A DNA stretch of 64,000 bases from Brachypterus glaber. Lineage: Eukaryota; Arthropoda; Insecta; Coleoptera; Kateretidae. The position numbers were made by a program, and so were the translations under genes. The first letter of the stretch is position 1. The number at the start of each line of letters is the position of its first letter. Shown piece by piece: positions 1 through 11,285 of the stretch. The DNA is taken from contig OY294052.1 in NCBI GenBank assembly GCA_958510825.1, positions 2,749,816-2,813,815 on the forward strand. Direction: 5' to 3'. The notes beneath the pieces are model-generated. The model made no database searches. It had not been told where the DNA came from and saw nothing but the letters and a program-made list of their open reading frames with translations.

Positions 1-964
1 GCCTATTGGTCTAAAAACAATACGTATTCAACCGTAATCAAGCTTAAAATTTGATTTACTTACTTACGTGCTTGAGGATTTACGAATTTTTGAGCCCCTT
101 TTATCTAAATATTACGAACTTTTTTAAGTAATCCTTTCTCTAAGTGTAACGGCTTCAGCAATTAAAAAAATATAAAATTTATTTTTCTCGACTTCGCAAC
201 GCGTTGTGACGCGTCACAAAAATAAGCGGAAAATATTTTATTATCTGAAACCCATAAAACTTGTCTTCAAAAGTTTTAAAATTCTAAAGTTGGTGTAAAC
301 TAGCCGAGATAGTTAAATTATTTATGAACGAAATTTAATTAAAGTTGGACTAAAATACTTTAATCAGTACATTAAGCTTTTTACTTAACGCCAAAGACAG
401 ACACGAATGATAAGACAATGTCTTCGCAGGATGACTCCTTTTTACTTTGACCAAATATCCCATACTAGCCGTGAAACCCGTTTTTCGCATGGAATATCTG
501 AATAAAATTAGATCTCTCTATGCTAACCTTGTTTAGTAATTTCCCCCAAGGGGTTAAGGGGGTCAATGTTTGGGTTATTTTTTTTTATTTTTATTTTTTT
601 TTACACACGTACAAAATTTCATGTATTGCATATTAAAGTTAATAAAAAGTTGACAAATCATACTGTTTACCAGGAGAGTGAAATAACAAAGAAACAATAC
701 TCATTAAAGTCTGCCATTGGGACTGGATTCGATAGAGAAAAGCCAAAATTTTGAATTTTCCATCGGTGACATTTTTTTAGCCTCCCTGTTAAATAATAGT
801 GAGCACCAAAAATTTCAACTGCAGTAAAACCAAACGAGATAGAAAAAATATAAAAACAGATCTGGTTTCAGCGTGAAAAGTACTACCAGAAACAAAAAAA
901 ATATGAATTAATGGACTGTATCTCGATTAAATATTAGAGCATAAGTTTTTACTGTAAGTTATGC
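1..964. other. AT-rich stretch, no gene seen
   Basis: I see no gene or recognisable element here. A 62-codon open frame at 566-754 starts in a poly-T tract and translates to low-complexity phenylalanine-rich sequence, so I do not call it. Confidence 0.6.
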
Positions 965-1013
965 TTTATAAAAGTGTATACACTCTTTATAAAGTGTATA
1001 CACTCTTTATAAA
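965..1013. repeat. 20-bp tandem repeat, about 2.5 copies
   Basis: The unit TTTATAAAGTGTATACACTC is repeated head to tail and runs directly into the left arm of the palindromic element at 1011. The unit contains the self-complementary core GTGTATACAC. Confidence 0.75.
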
Positions 1014-1133
1014 GAACCTTGTTTTCCCATGCGTATGATTTTCACCAATGCACTACCGGATTCGTGACCTCAGGCGTACGCTTTTTACTATTTCATTGGT
1101 GGTAATCGCACGCATGCAAAAACAAGGTTCTTT
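1011..1133. mobile_element. Short palindromic MITE-like element
   Basis: The outer arms AAAGAACCTTGTTTT and AAAACAAGGTTCTTT are exact reverse complements. Pairing continues inward with a few mismatches (ATGCGT/GCATG, CACCAATG/CATTGGTG). The whole 123 bp can fold into one hairpin. No coding frame; family not recognised. Confidence 0.6.
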
Positions 1134-3289
1134 CTAGGGTGGTTTACCTGTGAACAAAGTATTAATTATATTATATAAACTATATTTATTATAACCTAAC
1201 TATTATATGCTTATTCGACAACCTCAATAACTTTTTTATTACGTTTGTTGAACTTCATTGGAATAATCCAAAACCAGACGCAAATGATAATGTCTCTTTT
1301 TAACAGCATAACGCGTCTGGTATTAGGCACATAATGAAGGGGGTTGTGCCAGAGAATGATAATTGAAAATTTTACAATAACGCTTCTCAAAAACGACATT
1401 AGGGAATTATATTCGGTGACACTTTCACGTCTTCTTACGCCTCTCAAATTAAATTAGAACCACTCTCATACATTTATGGGTTATTCCCGCGTAACTGACG
1501 AACATTTCAGCACATTCTTTTAGTGATTTTAAATTTTCTTAATAGATATTAAGAAGAAGAATCTTTAAGGAGGTGGAAATATGTTACAAACGTATTAATA
1601 GAGCAAAACACAATTATTGGTATTAAATTGAAAGTAACTTAGAGTTTTCCTGAAAAAGTTTAATGAAAATTAGTCGTAACTGACGTAACAGGTTTTTAAC
1701 CTGGCAACAGTTAATTACAGTTAATAATTCAATTTTATGGGTATTTGTGGAACTAATTACACAGTCCTGCAAGGTCCTGCTTCATAAATTCGAATATATG
1801 ATTTTGGATAATTCGACTATGCTGATTTCGATGCTGTACTTAGTTTTTTTTCCATCACGTCAAGATTTTGTGCAATTAAAAAAATAAGGGTTTAAAATGA
1901 ATAATTTTTTTTACAAGGTTCATATAGATATCCCTCTATAATGATTTATTACATAACCCATATTTATAAATAGCGCCATCTATAAATATGTATTTTTTAA
2001 CAAACCAAAAACAAATTCTTATCTAATGTATAAATGGCGCTTTGTAAAATAAAGTATACCTATTGATAAATTATTATAAAGCTTTTGTAATAAACCATTG
2101 TATAGGGCTTAAACTTTTATTTCTTACCACCAATCAAAAATATTTATATGTTTTTGTTTACTATTTTTTCATTTGCGCAAAGCTCATAATATCCAAAATC
2201 ATATATTCTCATCCAGGAAGCAAAAAAAAAGTTAAATTTGTAGGGCTGTATTATGAGGGTTAAACTAAATTAAATTCCACAGCATATAATGCTTAAATAT
2301 AAACTAAACTTTAACAAGATACTAAGAAGAATAGAAAAAAGTAACTGACGAACACAGTTTTCGTAACTGATGAATAAGTATGGTTTTGACGATAAAAACC
2401 GTGTTTAAAGTCCCATTTAAAAATGTATTACCTAATTTATTATTAACTTAAGAAATGTAATTTGCATTCATATAACGCGGTGGCGGCTCTGATTATTTTT
2501 ATAAAAGAGGTAAAATATATAATAACGGCAACAAGCTAAACGAAAATACCGATGAAGTTTGGTTTTTCACAAATATGCATCTAAGGAATGAAAAAATGAC
2601 CTGATGTTATTTAAAAAAGTATTTGTATAATTTTTAACGAACAACACTGGATATAGCCACAATTAAGGAACTTGGACTGAGAGGTGTATCTTTATTTATT
2701 ATCCCGTTATTGAAAAACTGAGATACAACTTTTTCTGGAATGGCCCTTCAGCGATTTTAAGAGCTTTAAGGATAAAATGTAATGTATATAATCGCACGCA
2801 AACTAACGGCAGACTTTATCTGTGATATGGTCTAGTGGATTATGAGAAATTTCATTATTTTTGTTTTAGAAGTTACGAAGTTGTAACGACTATTTAACGA
2901 TACGAGTATTTTATGCATGTAATGGGTGACTTTGTCAAGGGTGTAAAATACATTTTGAAAATATTAGGTTTGGCAGAAAAATACTAAAGAATCTGAATTT
3001 GCAATGTAAAGTAGTCCCTAAATCTCATGACACGTGAAATGCGCATTGGGAGGAGCATCATCCGCGTATTAAGTGAAAGTTGAAAACATCGACTTTAAGA
3101 AGAGATTTTAAAGCAACTTTTGTAGCCAGATGTTTTTAAGATGGGGTAGGGTGGGCGACTTATGTTTCTGCGCAACAAGTAAGTAAGACAGTTATTTTTG
3201 TACAAATACACTGTAGGAGCAACTGTTAAAAAAAATGCAATAAAGAGGAACTAACATTTTGTTCCACCAAAAATGTTACTTTTTAAAAG
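1134..3289. other. No gene; scattered TAACTGACG motif
   Basis: AT-rich sequence without a supported gene. The motif TAACTGACGAAC or a close variant recurs near 1493, 1678, 2342 and 2362, which suggests a degenerate repeat. A small inverted pair AGCGCCAT/ATGGCGCT lies at about 1971-2041. Confidence 0.5.
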
Positions 3290-3545
3290 GCTATAACTCC
3301 TTTAATATTAAATTTAGGTGTTTCGGTGAAGAATACTTTTTGCTTAGTTTTAAATAAAGAATCGCCTTGCGGCATTAAAATTTTATTGGTGCTTTTTTTG
3401 TTCCCTATTCAATGTCCATCTTCGAAGGGACATAGCTTCCTTAAGGCTCATTTCCGGACCAACTTTAAAAAAAACTTTTTTTCATATTTTTTGATGTAGA
3501 ATCACCTCCTAAATTTTGGCATGCCTGTTACTGATCACCTTGTAT
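3290..3545 (+). repeat. Dispersed repeat family D, copy 1
   Basis: This is the first of at least seven degenerate copies in the window. Markers are a 'TTTAGGTGTTTCGGTGAAG'-like stretch, 'CATTAAAATTTTATTGGTG', a 'GGGACATAGCTTCCTTAAGG' block, and the end motif 'TGATGTAGAATCACC'. The 39960-40205 copy aligns over almost its whole length. Other copies end in ACACCGTGTATA. No coding capacity seen; the class is unknown. Confidence 0.65.
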
Positions 3546-3595
3546 GTATACCTGCATGTAAAAATCAATGAAGAAGAAAAGAAGAAATGTTGTGC

Positions 3596-3666
3596 AATCC
3601 AGTGTGTGCTTCGAGTCCACCTTCGAGTGAATACTATTCTCAGGTGGACTTGAAGCACATTCTGTG
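3596..3666. repeat. Isolated hairpin, about 22-bp stem
   Basis: Arm TGTGCTTCGAGTCCACCT (from 3605) pairs with AGGTGGACTTGAAGCACA (ending 3659), with one mismatch in 18, then a further GAG/CTC. The loop is about 14 nt. It is unusually GC-rich for its surroundings and has precursor-like size, but nothing shows transcription. Confidence 0.6.
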
Positions 3667-4190
3667 TTGTATACTATCATGTTATTTGGTGTAATATGAC
3701 AATAAAATTAAGAAAACTATATTTTCCTATGATCCTCTATGAAAATGACATTTAGCACACTCTTTTGTTCTTTAGAAAACGCCTCATGTCGTACTAGTTT
3801 GATATTTTTATATCACACTCGTGTGATATTTATGTATGGAGGTTTGCCTAATTTTATTTAGATATATACCTCGTAGATTCTACGAATTTTATTCGCCTTG
3901 TTTTATAAACCATTTTCCACCTTTCACCACAGCCTTTTATATCTTTTGGGTGTTTTAATCCAAATATTTTTGTTTTTCATGTCAAAAATAGAAACTATAG
4001 TTATAACGTTGCTATTTTGACCATTACTGTCTAGCCTAGACAGTCTGGATCTTATAAAAATTACTTAATTTTTTATTTAGTTACCTTACATTACATAAAA
4101 AACATCAAAATACACAGTATTATTCTTATGAAATGTAAAACAGTACAATTTTACTGTCTTATATGGCAGCATAACCACAGAAATTTAATT
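3667..4190. other. No gene seen
   Basis: AT-rich. It contains one small perfect palindrome, ATATCACACTCGTGTGATAT, near 3810-3830. Confidence 0.5.
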
Positions 4191-4234
4191 TCGTCTTCTT
4201 CTTCTTCTTCTTCTTCTTCTTCTTCTTCTTCTTC
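4191..4234. repeat. (CTT)n microsatellite
   Basis: About 14 uninterrupted TTC/CTT units. The poly-serine open frame across it is a by-product of the repeat. Confidence 0.95.
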
Positions 4235-4892
4235 AAAGAATCGTCGCCTTTTCCTTTGGAATTTGGCCAGCTCGATACAAATATGTATTTGTACCCTATT
4301 TTTTCTTTCTGTAATCTAGGAATTCGATTTTTGATGTTCCCAAAATTGAGTTTTCCGGCCGGAAAAAGTAGAAATGTTCGTTCAATTAAAAATCCCTTCG
4401 TTCAAGAACTAGCTATTGTGATTAGGAACAACACCTTAAAATTGATTGATTGATTGGTAAATTGGTTTTTGAGAAATCTTGGTCACCTCAAACGATAGGC
4501 GTTTCGGGGCCAGGGGCCATGGTTTCCACAATTTTCCGAATTTTTCAATAGACAATGTTTCGCAAACACATCGAAACATATACTATTTGATATTTTGTAG
4601 GTCGTTCGAATAATGTTGTGATTACATACCTGAAAAAATCCTTAATTTTCCCGAGCCAGCTAGGTAATAATAATAAAAATATTTATTGGAACCTTCCAAC
4701 AGGCTAACGACCGGAGTCTTTATGCCGTAATACTTTGTATTATTTGAGCAAAATCAATTTATTAATAATTAGTTTGTGTTGTGAGATTCAATGAAAACCA
4801 CTCAAACGATACAATATAAGATAGTTATTGAAGTTAGTTTAGAAATAGATTAAATTTTGAACATGAAGCAATTCATCAAACTCGATTGACAT
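4235..4892. other. No gene seen
   Basis: No recognisable element or convincing frame between the microsatellite and the hAT foldback. Confidence 0.5.
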
Positions 4893-4900
4893 TAGGCGAG
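4893..4900. repeat. Target-site duplication, left (TAGGCGAG)
   Basis: The 8-bp word TAGGCGAG directly precedes the terminal inverted repeat and recurs immediately after it at 5938-5945. An 8-bp duplication is the hallmark of hAT transposition. Confidence 0.92.
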
Positions 4901-5192
4901 TAGTGTTGCCGCCTAAAGCGATAGTCATCGCCAATAAATACATCTCGTATCGCAACTACGATGCGATAGTTCAAAAATTATCGTCTCGCACAAACGATAA
5001 CGAGAGGCCTTTCGTTATCGCCTACCTCTCGCCTACCTCTCGCGATAACGATACTTATCGTTCCAGCGTAAAAGTTGAATATTTCAGCCATCTAATATTA
5101 GTTAAATAAATTTGACACAAACGTCATTATTTAATTTTTGGATTTAATGATTTTTAAAATGCAAATATATTCTTTAATAGGCATTAAATATA

Positions 5193-5255
<63 letters not shown>

Positions 5256-5937
5256 GCATCATACATTAGCACATTATAAAAGGCTTTTATCCTTTAAAAT
5301 GGTATCACAGGCAGTAACCGCTTCAACATTGTTCCTATTTTTATAGCAGATACAAAAATATGAACTCCTGGCAGATACACTAAGGATTTGACTGCTAAAA
5401 ATCAATTTTAATAGTCTTCATATATTTTGCTTTCCCATTTTTACTTTCTCATAAAGAAAGTATTGTGACTGACGGGCCTTCTTTTAAATTACCCCTCGTA
5501 TTAGTCAGATACTACCGTACTTACTATAAGCCTAACTAGGTACTTAGTGCAACTGCCAGGAGTACATATTTTTATATGTGCTATAAAAATAGGATAATAT
5601 TGAAGCAATTTCTGCCTGCGATAGGATTTTAAAAGATAAAAGCCTTTTATGTATGGTGCATAATATCTATTAAAGAATATATTTGCATTTAAAAAATTAT
5701 TAAATTCAAAAATTAAATAATGACGTTTGTGTCAAATGTTTTTATCTGATTTCAGGTGGCTTCAACATTCGACTGTCTCTGACTGTACGATAGTTATCGC
5801 TCTTGCTTCGGTCTCGTTACGGGCGAGAGGCCTCTCGTTATCGTTACAACGATACGATATTTTTCCACCTCTCGCTATCGTTCTGTTCAACGATAACGAG
5901 ACGATAGCGAGACGATAGGCCTTAGGCGGCAACACTA
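4901..5937. mobile_element. Non-autonomous hAT-type foldback transposon
   Basis: Its ends are exact inverted repeats, TAGTGTTGCCGCCTAA and its complement, matching the hAT terminal pattern (Y-A-x-x-G). It is bracketed by the 8-bp duplication. Inside the ends, both arms carry clusters of CGATAACGAGAG-like subrepeats in both orientations. Further inward are more inverted pairs: TGACACAAACGTCATTATT (about 5112) with its complement (about 5718), AAAAGGCTTTTAT with its complement, and CTCCTGGCAG with CTGCCAGGAG. No transposase frame remains; the 63- to 68-codon frames in the arms are made of the subrepeats. The subrepeats are plausible transposase-binding sites (inference). It must be mobilised in trans. 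Confidence 0.88.
5193..5255. repeat. (ATT)n microsatellite inside the hAT element
   Basis: About 20 ATT units. There is no matching tract in the right arm, so it expanded after the foldback formed. Confidence 0.95.
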
Positions 5938-5945
5938 TAGGCGAG
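5938..5945. repeat. Target-site duplication, right (TAGGCGAG)
   Basis: Perfect copy of 4893-4900. Confidence 0.92.
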
Positions 5946-6494
5946 TATCCAGTAGCATAGAACTGAAATACTTAAATACTGAAATTTAGAAAAAAACCCA
6001 GTAACTATAATTAGAATACCACTTTAGAGATGCTTTTATTTGGTAACACATCCACACAAAAAAAAGGTTCGAATTTTTTCGAAGAACTATTGTATTCCTA
6101 TGATAGAGATAGGTTAATTTTTACGCTGGCGAGCTGTTTTTTTCTTTTGAATACTTAAAAAATATTAGGCTACTATTCGGTTAAAATAAATCAGTTATAT
6201 TTATTTTGTCTGGGTTGGTATCGAACCTCGAAAACAATATAAGAAAAAACTATGAAATCTCTTTTGTTAACGACTAATGAATTCTTGGATTTGCCAAGTG
6301 AAATCTGATTTCCCTTCATCAGTTGAAAACCCGTCGAAGTGTAAAGGCCCGTCATTACTACCATACTGGAATGCTGTTTTCTTCTTGTCAATACGAGACC
6401 GAGCAAGATATTAAATTTGCTTTGTGATTCCGCAATACGATATGGAATTATTTCCCATTGTCTGTGGAGAGAATTGCCTTGCTTTACCTAATGA
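5946..6494. other. No gene seen
   Basis: A 71-codon minus-strand frame (6191-6406) resembles no family I know. A B-box-like GGTTCGATACC on the minus strand near 6220 has no A box upstream. Confidence 0.5.
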
Positions 6495-7045
6495 CCATAT
6501 ATCAGAGAACTTTTACCTCAAGAAGTAATTTCTGACCAATGTTTATAAAGGTGTCATCTTTTTGTTTGTTTATTTACTGACAGAAACGCGATCAGCTTTG
6601 TGGTGTAAATGTAGATGTCGCTAGTCGACTTTCAGGCTACCTAGTAGCGATGTTGCGTAGTTTCCACCTTATCATGAATTCAAATCATTATACTTAAATT
6701 GAAAATGTAAAAAACTTTATTCTGTATACTATAATTATGTTTAATATTTTAGTATATTTAAATCTATTAAAATTAAACTACTACTTCATATAAAACTCAT
6801 ACAGAACTAATGTTTCTTAAAATTTACAATAAAATATCCAAAGTATATGTTTCCAATCAGCAACACTGTACCCGAGTCAGTCATTTGACGACATTAGACT
6901 GTGAGTTTACACATTCTTTCTCTCTGTTTACGCGTACTAAGTGTAAACAATAGTCACTCCCCACCGTAGTTGGTTCAAGCTTCAAACAAAGCATACGGTA
7001 GATTTCATCATGTTCCTTTTGAGGTAAAAGTTCTTTGCCATGTAT
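6495..7045. mobile_element. hAT-like MITE, copy 1 (with probable 8-bp TSD)
   Basis: The element runs 6503-7037. Ends are CAGAGAACTTTTACCTCAA and TTGAGGTAAAAGTTCTTTG, inverted with one mismatch. Flanks CCATATAT (6495-6502) and CCATGTAT (7038-7045) match 7 of 8, consistent with an aged hAT duplication. A second copy lies inverted at 28287-28834 and aligns over the full length. Overlapping 61-86 codon frames in it are not conserved as protein. Confidence 0.78.
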
Positions 7046-7266
7046 ATATATACGCTGTGACGTCATTATTTAGTTTACGCGCTCTGACGTCAAAGTGGTA
7101 TTCTCTCATTAAATGGAGTATAATAAGGAATCGACTCTGGAATCGAGTAGTAATATCAGAGTTTAAGGGTATTTTTCTTGCTATCTTTTTGCCGAACCGT
7201 GTACCCACTTTTAACATTTTTTACCCTTAAAAAGAGACAAATATGCTAATTTTCTGACGTTAATAC

Positions 7267-7998
7267 ATATATGTACATACAGAGCGGTCCAAAAGTCACC
7301 CCCTCCCCTCTTAACTTTTCAACCAGTTGAGATATCGACTTCAAATTTGGAACTTTTAAATAAGACAACTTAAACTATTTTTTAGTATATATTTAATACT
7401 TTCAGCTCTTAAAATGTGGGCAGGGGGGCATGGGGGCACATTTTTTAAATGGAAAGGGGGGTCGTGTAATACATCATTTTAAAGCTTATAAAATTCTCCA
7501 TTTAACTCCATATTTTTAAATACAAAAAAAAATTGGGTTTAAAATGGGGTTGAAACATGGTATTAATGTCAAAATTCCTCTAAAAAAACAAATAATTTTT
7601 TAAAAATGCCTAATTTCATCATAAAAAAATGTTAATTATACTTTCAAACTAATTTTAGTTGATATAAATAAAAATTTATAAAAAAAACTTAAAAAATCGA
7701 ATGTTTTAGCACAAAAAAATGAAAAATCAAAACCTTAAAAAACATTTCTAAAAAATTTAAAAATGTTAGTTTAATTAGAGAATTTTATAAGCTTTAAAAC
7801 CCCCCTTTCCATTTAAAAAAATGTGCCCCTATGCCCCCCTGCCCACATTTTAAGAGCAGAAAGTATCAAATATATGCTAAAAGATAGTTTAAGTTGTCTT
7901 ATTTAAGAGTTCTAAATTTGAAGTCGATATCTCAACTCGTTCAAAAGTTAAAAGGAGGGGGGGGGGTGACCTTTGGATCGCACTGTATGTACATATAC
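7267..7998. mobile_element. Large foldback element, family F1 copy 1
   Basis: The arms are about 230 bp each and inverted. They run from TATGTACATACAGAGCG through a 'CAAAAGTCACCCCCTCCCC' block, 'TGAGATATCGACTTCAAATT' and 'AAAATGTGGGCAGGGGGGCA', and are mirrored at 7785-7998. The middle is A/T-homopolymer-rich. A related foldback at 51179-51866 shares the inner arm sequence. No frame. Confidence 0.82.
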
Positions 7999-8281
7999 GA
8001 TTAAACAAACTAAAATGTATTTATAATCAAGTCACTTGCGTGAGAGATTGTTGACACATTACACCTGTTCGCAGATGTTAACAAAGTACTCTAAATAATT
8101 TTTTACCCAAGGGTTTAATCAGTTGAATTGAATTTTAAAAAGTCTGCATGTCTGAATGATGTTATTGTTTTTGATTACTACTTCTTTTTTCTATTTTAAA
8201 AAAGCAACTTCAGTTTATTTTGTAAAAATGAATGCTTTAAAAATATAGGTATGAGGTGTGAGTGACTTTTAAAGAAATCAG

Positions 8282-8939
8282 TTAAGGGGCCTTTCTACCT
8301 TTGTTTTTAAACTTTTGTTTATATAGAAAGAAAAAAGATATTATTGTGATGTTTTGTATGTATGTTTATTTATATTTAAAGAATACATTTTTTTTAGACT
8401 TTTAAAGTGCCAATTTTTGCCATAAAATGTTCTTGAAAAAAAAAACATCAAAAAACGATGGTCGCCATGATTCCGGCCGTTTGTAACGACTAAAAAAAAC
8501 GGGATATTTATCAATATTGAAGTCGCTATAGCCCTATCTAGAAGAACATTTTTTTGGCCAAAAAATAACAAATAGCGAAAATTTTTCTTGAAAATTATTT
8601 AATTTTTTTTGAAAAACGTCCGCCATTTTGTTATTTTTTGGCTAAAAAAAAAATTCTTCTAGACAGCGACTTTAGTACTGAATAATATTTCGTTTTTTTT
8701 TCAGTCGATCCAAACGGCCGGAATCATGGTGACCACAGTTTTTTAATGTTTTATTCAAAACAATTTAATGGTAAAAAAATGGCCTTAAAAAATCTAAAAA
8801 AAATAATTGTTTTCTTTAAATATATAATATATAAATAAACACACCTACAAAATTTTACAATGATATCATTTTTCTTTCTATAAAAAACATGTTTTAAAAC
8901 AAAATAATTTTAAAATTTGAATGTAGAAAGACCCCTCAA
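8282..8939. mobile_element. Foldback element F2, TTAA/GGGG ends
   Basis: Ends are TTAAGGGGCCTTTCTAC (8282) and GTAGAAAGACCCCTCAA (to 8939). Inner arms contain 'GATTCCGGCCGTTTG' and its complement near 8468 and 8718, and 'TCTAGAAGAA'/'TTCTTCTAGA'. The outer TTAA is TCAA on the right. A TTAA target would suggest piggyBac-type mobilisation, but that is inference from a four-base word. A half copy lies at 60724-60985. Confidence 0.75.
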
Positions 8940-9140
8940 ATGCTACATATCGTTGTGTTTCTTTCTCCACCTTGTATCTTCCAAAAATCAATTTGGCAAA
9001 TTATTGTTTTTTATTGGACATTCAACCATTGTACTTTAACCCGAGATAAATTTTTAGTAGGTACTGATATAAATTTAATGTAGAGATAAACACTCTTTGG
9101 TATAAAATACTTTTTCTATAGGTCCCTGTGACGAGTATAA

Positions 9141-9145
9141 ATGAA

Positions 9146-9204
<59 letters not shown>
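9141..9204. repeat. (AAAT)n microsatellite
   Basis: About 16 AAAT units. It creates the tyrosine/leucine/isoleucine-rich spurious frame on the minus strand. Confidence 0.95.
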
Positions 9205-9206
<2 letters not shown>

Positions 9207-9535
9207 CTATATAGGACATTGTAGAAAATACTGAAATAGATTTAGCTCAAGATAAGGAACGAACAATAATTTTTTCCTTGCCCATACGCGAAAATAAATG
9301 GAAAAAGACATCCGAAAACTAATAAAAGACCTTCTCTTCTGTTATAAAAATAGTTTCAATTTGGACATTTAATCAGAGGCTTGGAAATACCATGACTTGT
9401 CCTGTTTTTTAATACAATCACGTAGATTCTGAAATGAAGAGTACAACATTCATAAGACATTAACGCCGTTTTTGGCGATATAAGTTTATTTACAAGAAGG
9501 GACGCCTAAAAAAGCTGATTTAACTTCAAAATCTC
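9205..9535. other. No gene seen
   Basis: Plain AT-rich sequence between the microsatellite and the SINE insertion. Confidence 0.5.
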
Positions 9536-9836
9536 TGGACTGTTATGTTTTTATGTTTTTATGTTTTATGTTTGTTTTTAACCTCGTACTATTCTACTTA
9601 ATTAAGCATCCCCTAAGTCCAGGACTTGTGTGGGCTAGTAGTAGAGGGAACCACCGGCTTTAATTGACTTTCGAACCAATATATCTAGGGAGTACGCCTT
9701 CGCCAAATTTCAATTATTAATTTACTGAAAAAGGCAATCGGCGCCAGTGAGGTTTGAACTCACGATCATTAGATCAGTGTCAGGCTATATCGATGCCATT
9801 GACCACTGAGCTAAATCTCCCATAATGGACTGTTAT
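9536..9836 (-). mobile_element. Complete tRNA-derived SINE with 11-bp TSD
   Basis: The insertion (9547-9825, minus strand) is flanked by the 11-bp direct repeat TGGACTGTTAT at 9536-9546 and 9826-9836. Read on the minus strand it opens with a tRNA-like head. An A box, TAGCTCAGTGG, starts about 10 nt in, and a B box, GAGTTCAAACCTC, follows about 50 nt later, so it carries an internal RNA polymerase III promoter. The 5' bases GGGAGAT do not pair with the tRNA-like 3' part, so it is not a working tRNA gene. A roughly 190-bp unrelated body follows, with markers 'AATTTGGCGAAGGC' and 'GGGGATGCTTAATTAAG'. It ends in a tandem ACATAAAAA-type tail. Mobilisation by a LINE in trans is the usual route. A 3' fragment recurs at 55198-55256. 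Confidence 0.9.
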
Positions 9837-10004
9837 ATCGTGTAAGTTAGTCTAAACCTCCAAAAGGGCGTTTAAAACAGCTTTATCACCGAGTATCGGA
9901 AAACTATTTCGGATATTTGCTCGAGCGCCAGATTTAGAAATAATACTATTTATTTATAACAAAAACCTAACAACATTTACTAAATAATACTGTATATATT
10001 ATTC

Positions 10005-10195
10005 TCGGGTTCCTACGGGATCAGTCAGTCTCCGGGACCTTCCACAGGTGCACAGTAGTCGGGTTCGGGTCTCGATCAGACGGGGCCTCTCAGGGGTCTG
10101 AGAGTAAAGGGGTCCACTTTAAGCCGTTCGTAAGAGTTAGTGATCGCAACCTCTTAAGAAGAGGCCGATACCAACGGTCTCGTAAAATACCGTTA
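10005..10195. other. GC-rich island of unknown nature
   Basis: This block is strikingly GC-rich for the region (for example 'GACGGGGCCTCTCAGGGG' at about 10080). All frames are interrupted by stops within about 35-45 codons, apart from short runs. It includes a small CCTCTTAAGAAGAGG hairpin. It could be a decayed exon, an LTR fragment or a promoter; I cannot tell which. Confidence 0.4.
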
Positions 10196-10735
10196 AAAAT
10201 AACCGCATAAAAACAAAACCATATTTTTTATTATATCTTCTTATGAAATTTGTGTTCTTTAAATTTAATGTATATTACGTGACACGTTCTTGTTGCCGAA
10301 TTAGCGAAATAATCTGAAAATGGCGCAGTTATTAATTATAATGAAATTAAAGTAGTGCGATAAATGTGCAACATCTGCTGAAATTAGTGTCAATTAAATT
10401 AATTAATTTATGTTAATGCAATAATAACACTGCAACAAAAAAATAAATGTCATGTATTTTTGAGCAGACCACCATATCCATATATCTGATGTCTGATGCG
10501 CTTAGACAGGATCCAGTATCCGATGTTTTAGCTTTCCACAAAAAAAATCCTCAAAATTGCACGACCGGACTTAAATTGTATGCCTTATTATTAAGATAGA
10601 TATATAGATAGATATATTTAGTTTTCTACTACCTAATTAAGTGCTAGCTTACATATTATCTACCGTTGTCAAGGCTTATTTACGTTGACAACCAATAAAA
10701 TCAGTGAACTCATTTATAGGCTATTTCATAATAGA
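10196..10735. other. No gene seen
   Basis: AT-rich sequence without an identifiable element. Confidence 0.5.
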
Positions 10736-11005
10736 GTTATTATCAACGAACTAATAACTCTTCTCTCTAGAATACGCAAACCGTTAAAATAAAGTATCGC
10801 CAACATCTCGGTTTGTTTGTAAACAAATAGTAGGTATATTCAGGCCTGAACAATAACAGTTACCAGTAACTGGTATTGTTGTCTCTGTTAGAACAAAGAT
10901 GTGCGAGTAAGACAAACGAATATTTATGTTGCCGACGTTTTTGTAAGTTTTAACGAAGGAAATGCCTATTCTAGAGAGAAGAGTTATTAGTTCGTTGGTT
11001 ATTAT
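10736..11005. mobile_element. hAT-type MITE with perfect 8-bp TSD, copy 1
   Basis: The element is 10744-10997 (254 bp). Its ends are CAACGAACTAATAACTCTTC and the complement, extending through TCTCTAGAATA. The flanks GTTATTAT (10736-10743) and GTTATTAT (10998-11005) are identical. Internal landmarks are 'AGTATCGCCAACATCT', 'TTGTTTGTAAACAAATAG' and 'CAGGCCTGAACAATAA'. Copy 2 is inverted at 34094-34364 with its own 8-bp duplication, so two independent insertions define the family. Confidence 0.9.
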
Positions 11006-11062
11006 ATACTTATTTTAAACAATTGAATTTGATTTGAGTTGCAAATTTGGCGAAGGCGCATG

Positions 11063-11285
11063 TACACTGAAAAAAAGATCTAGTTAATGAAAATTTTTGA
11101 TTTTTGTAGGTTATATACGATATATTAACCAAAATGGTGTGAAACTCAAAAAATGAACTTTTAATTTTAAGCATCTGGTAAGCACTTTCTTTTGTCGTGT
11201 TGAATCTTTTAGTAAAACTGCACCGTGCACAATCAGTGAGAAAATTTTTTTATAGAATACATGGTTAACTCTTTCTCTCGGTGTA
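11063..11285. mobile_element. TA-flanked MITE, CACTGAAAA-type ends
   Basis: Left TA then CACTGAAAAAAAGATC; right CTTTCTCTCGGTG then TA. The ends are inverted with a few mismatches. 219 bp, no coding. It belongs to a set of MITEs here with TA-CACxG ends. Confidence 0.6.

Noticed and set aside
4128..4319. Serine-rich 63-codon frame
   Set aside because: Created by the CTT microsatellite.
9740..9825. Functional tRNA gene
   Set aside because: A and B boxes are present, but the 5' GGGAGAT does not pair with the 3' side and the sequence continues into a SINE body and tail.
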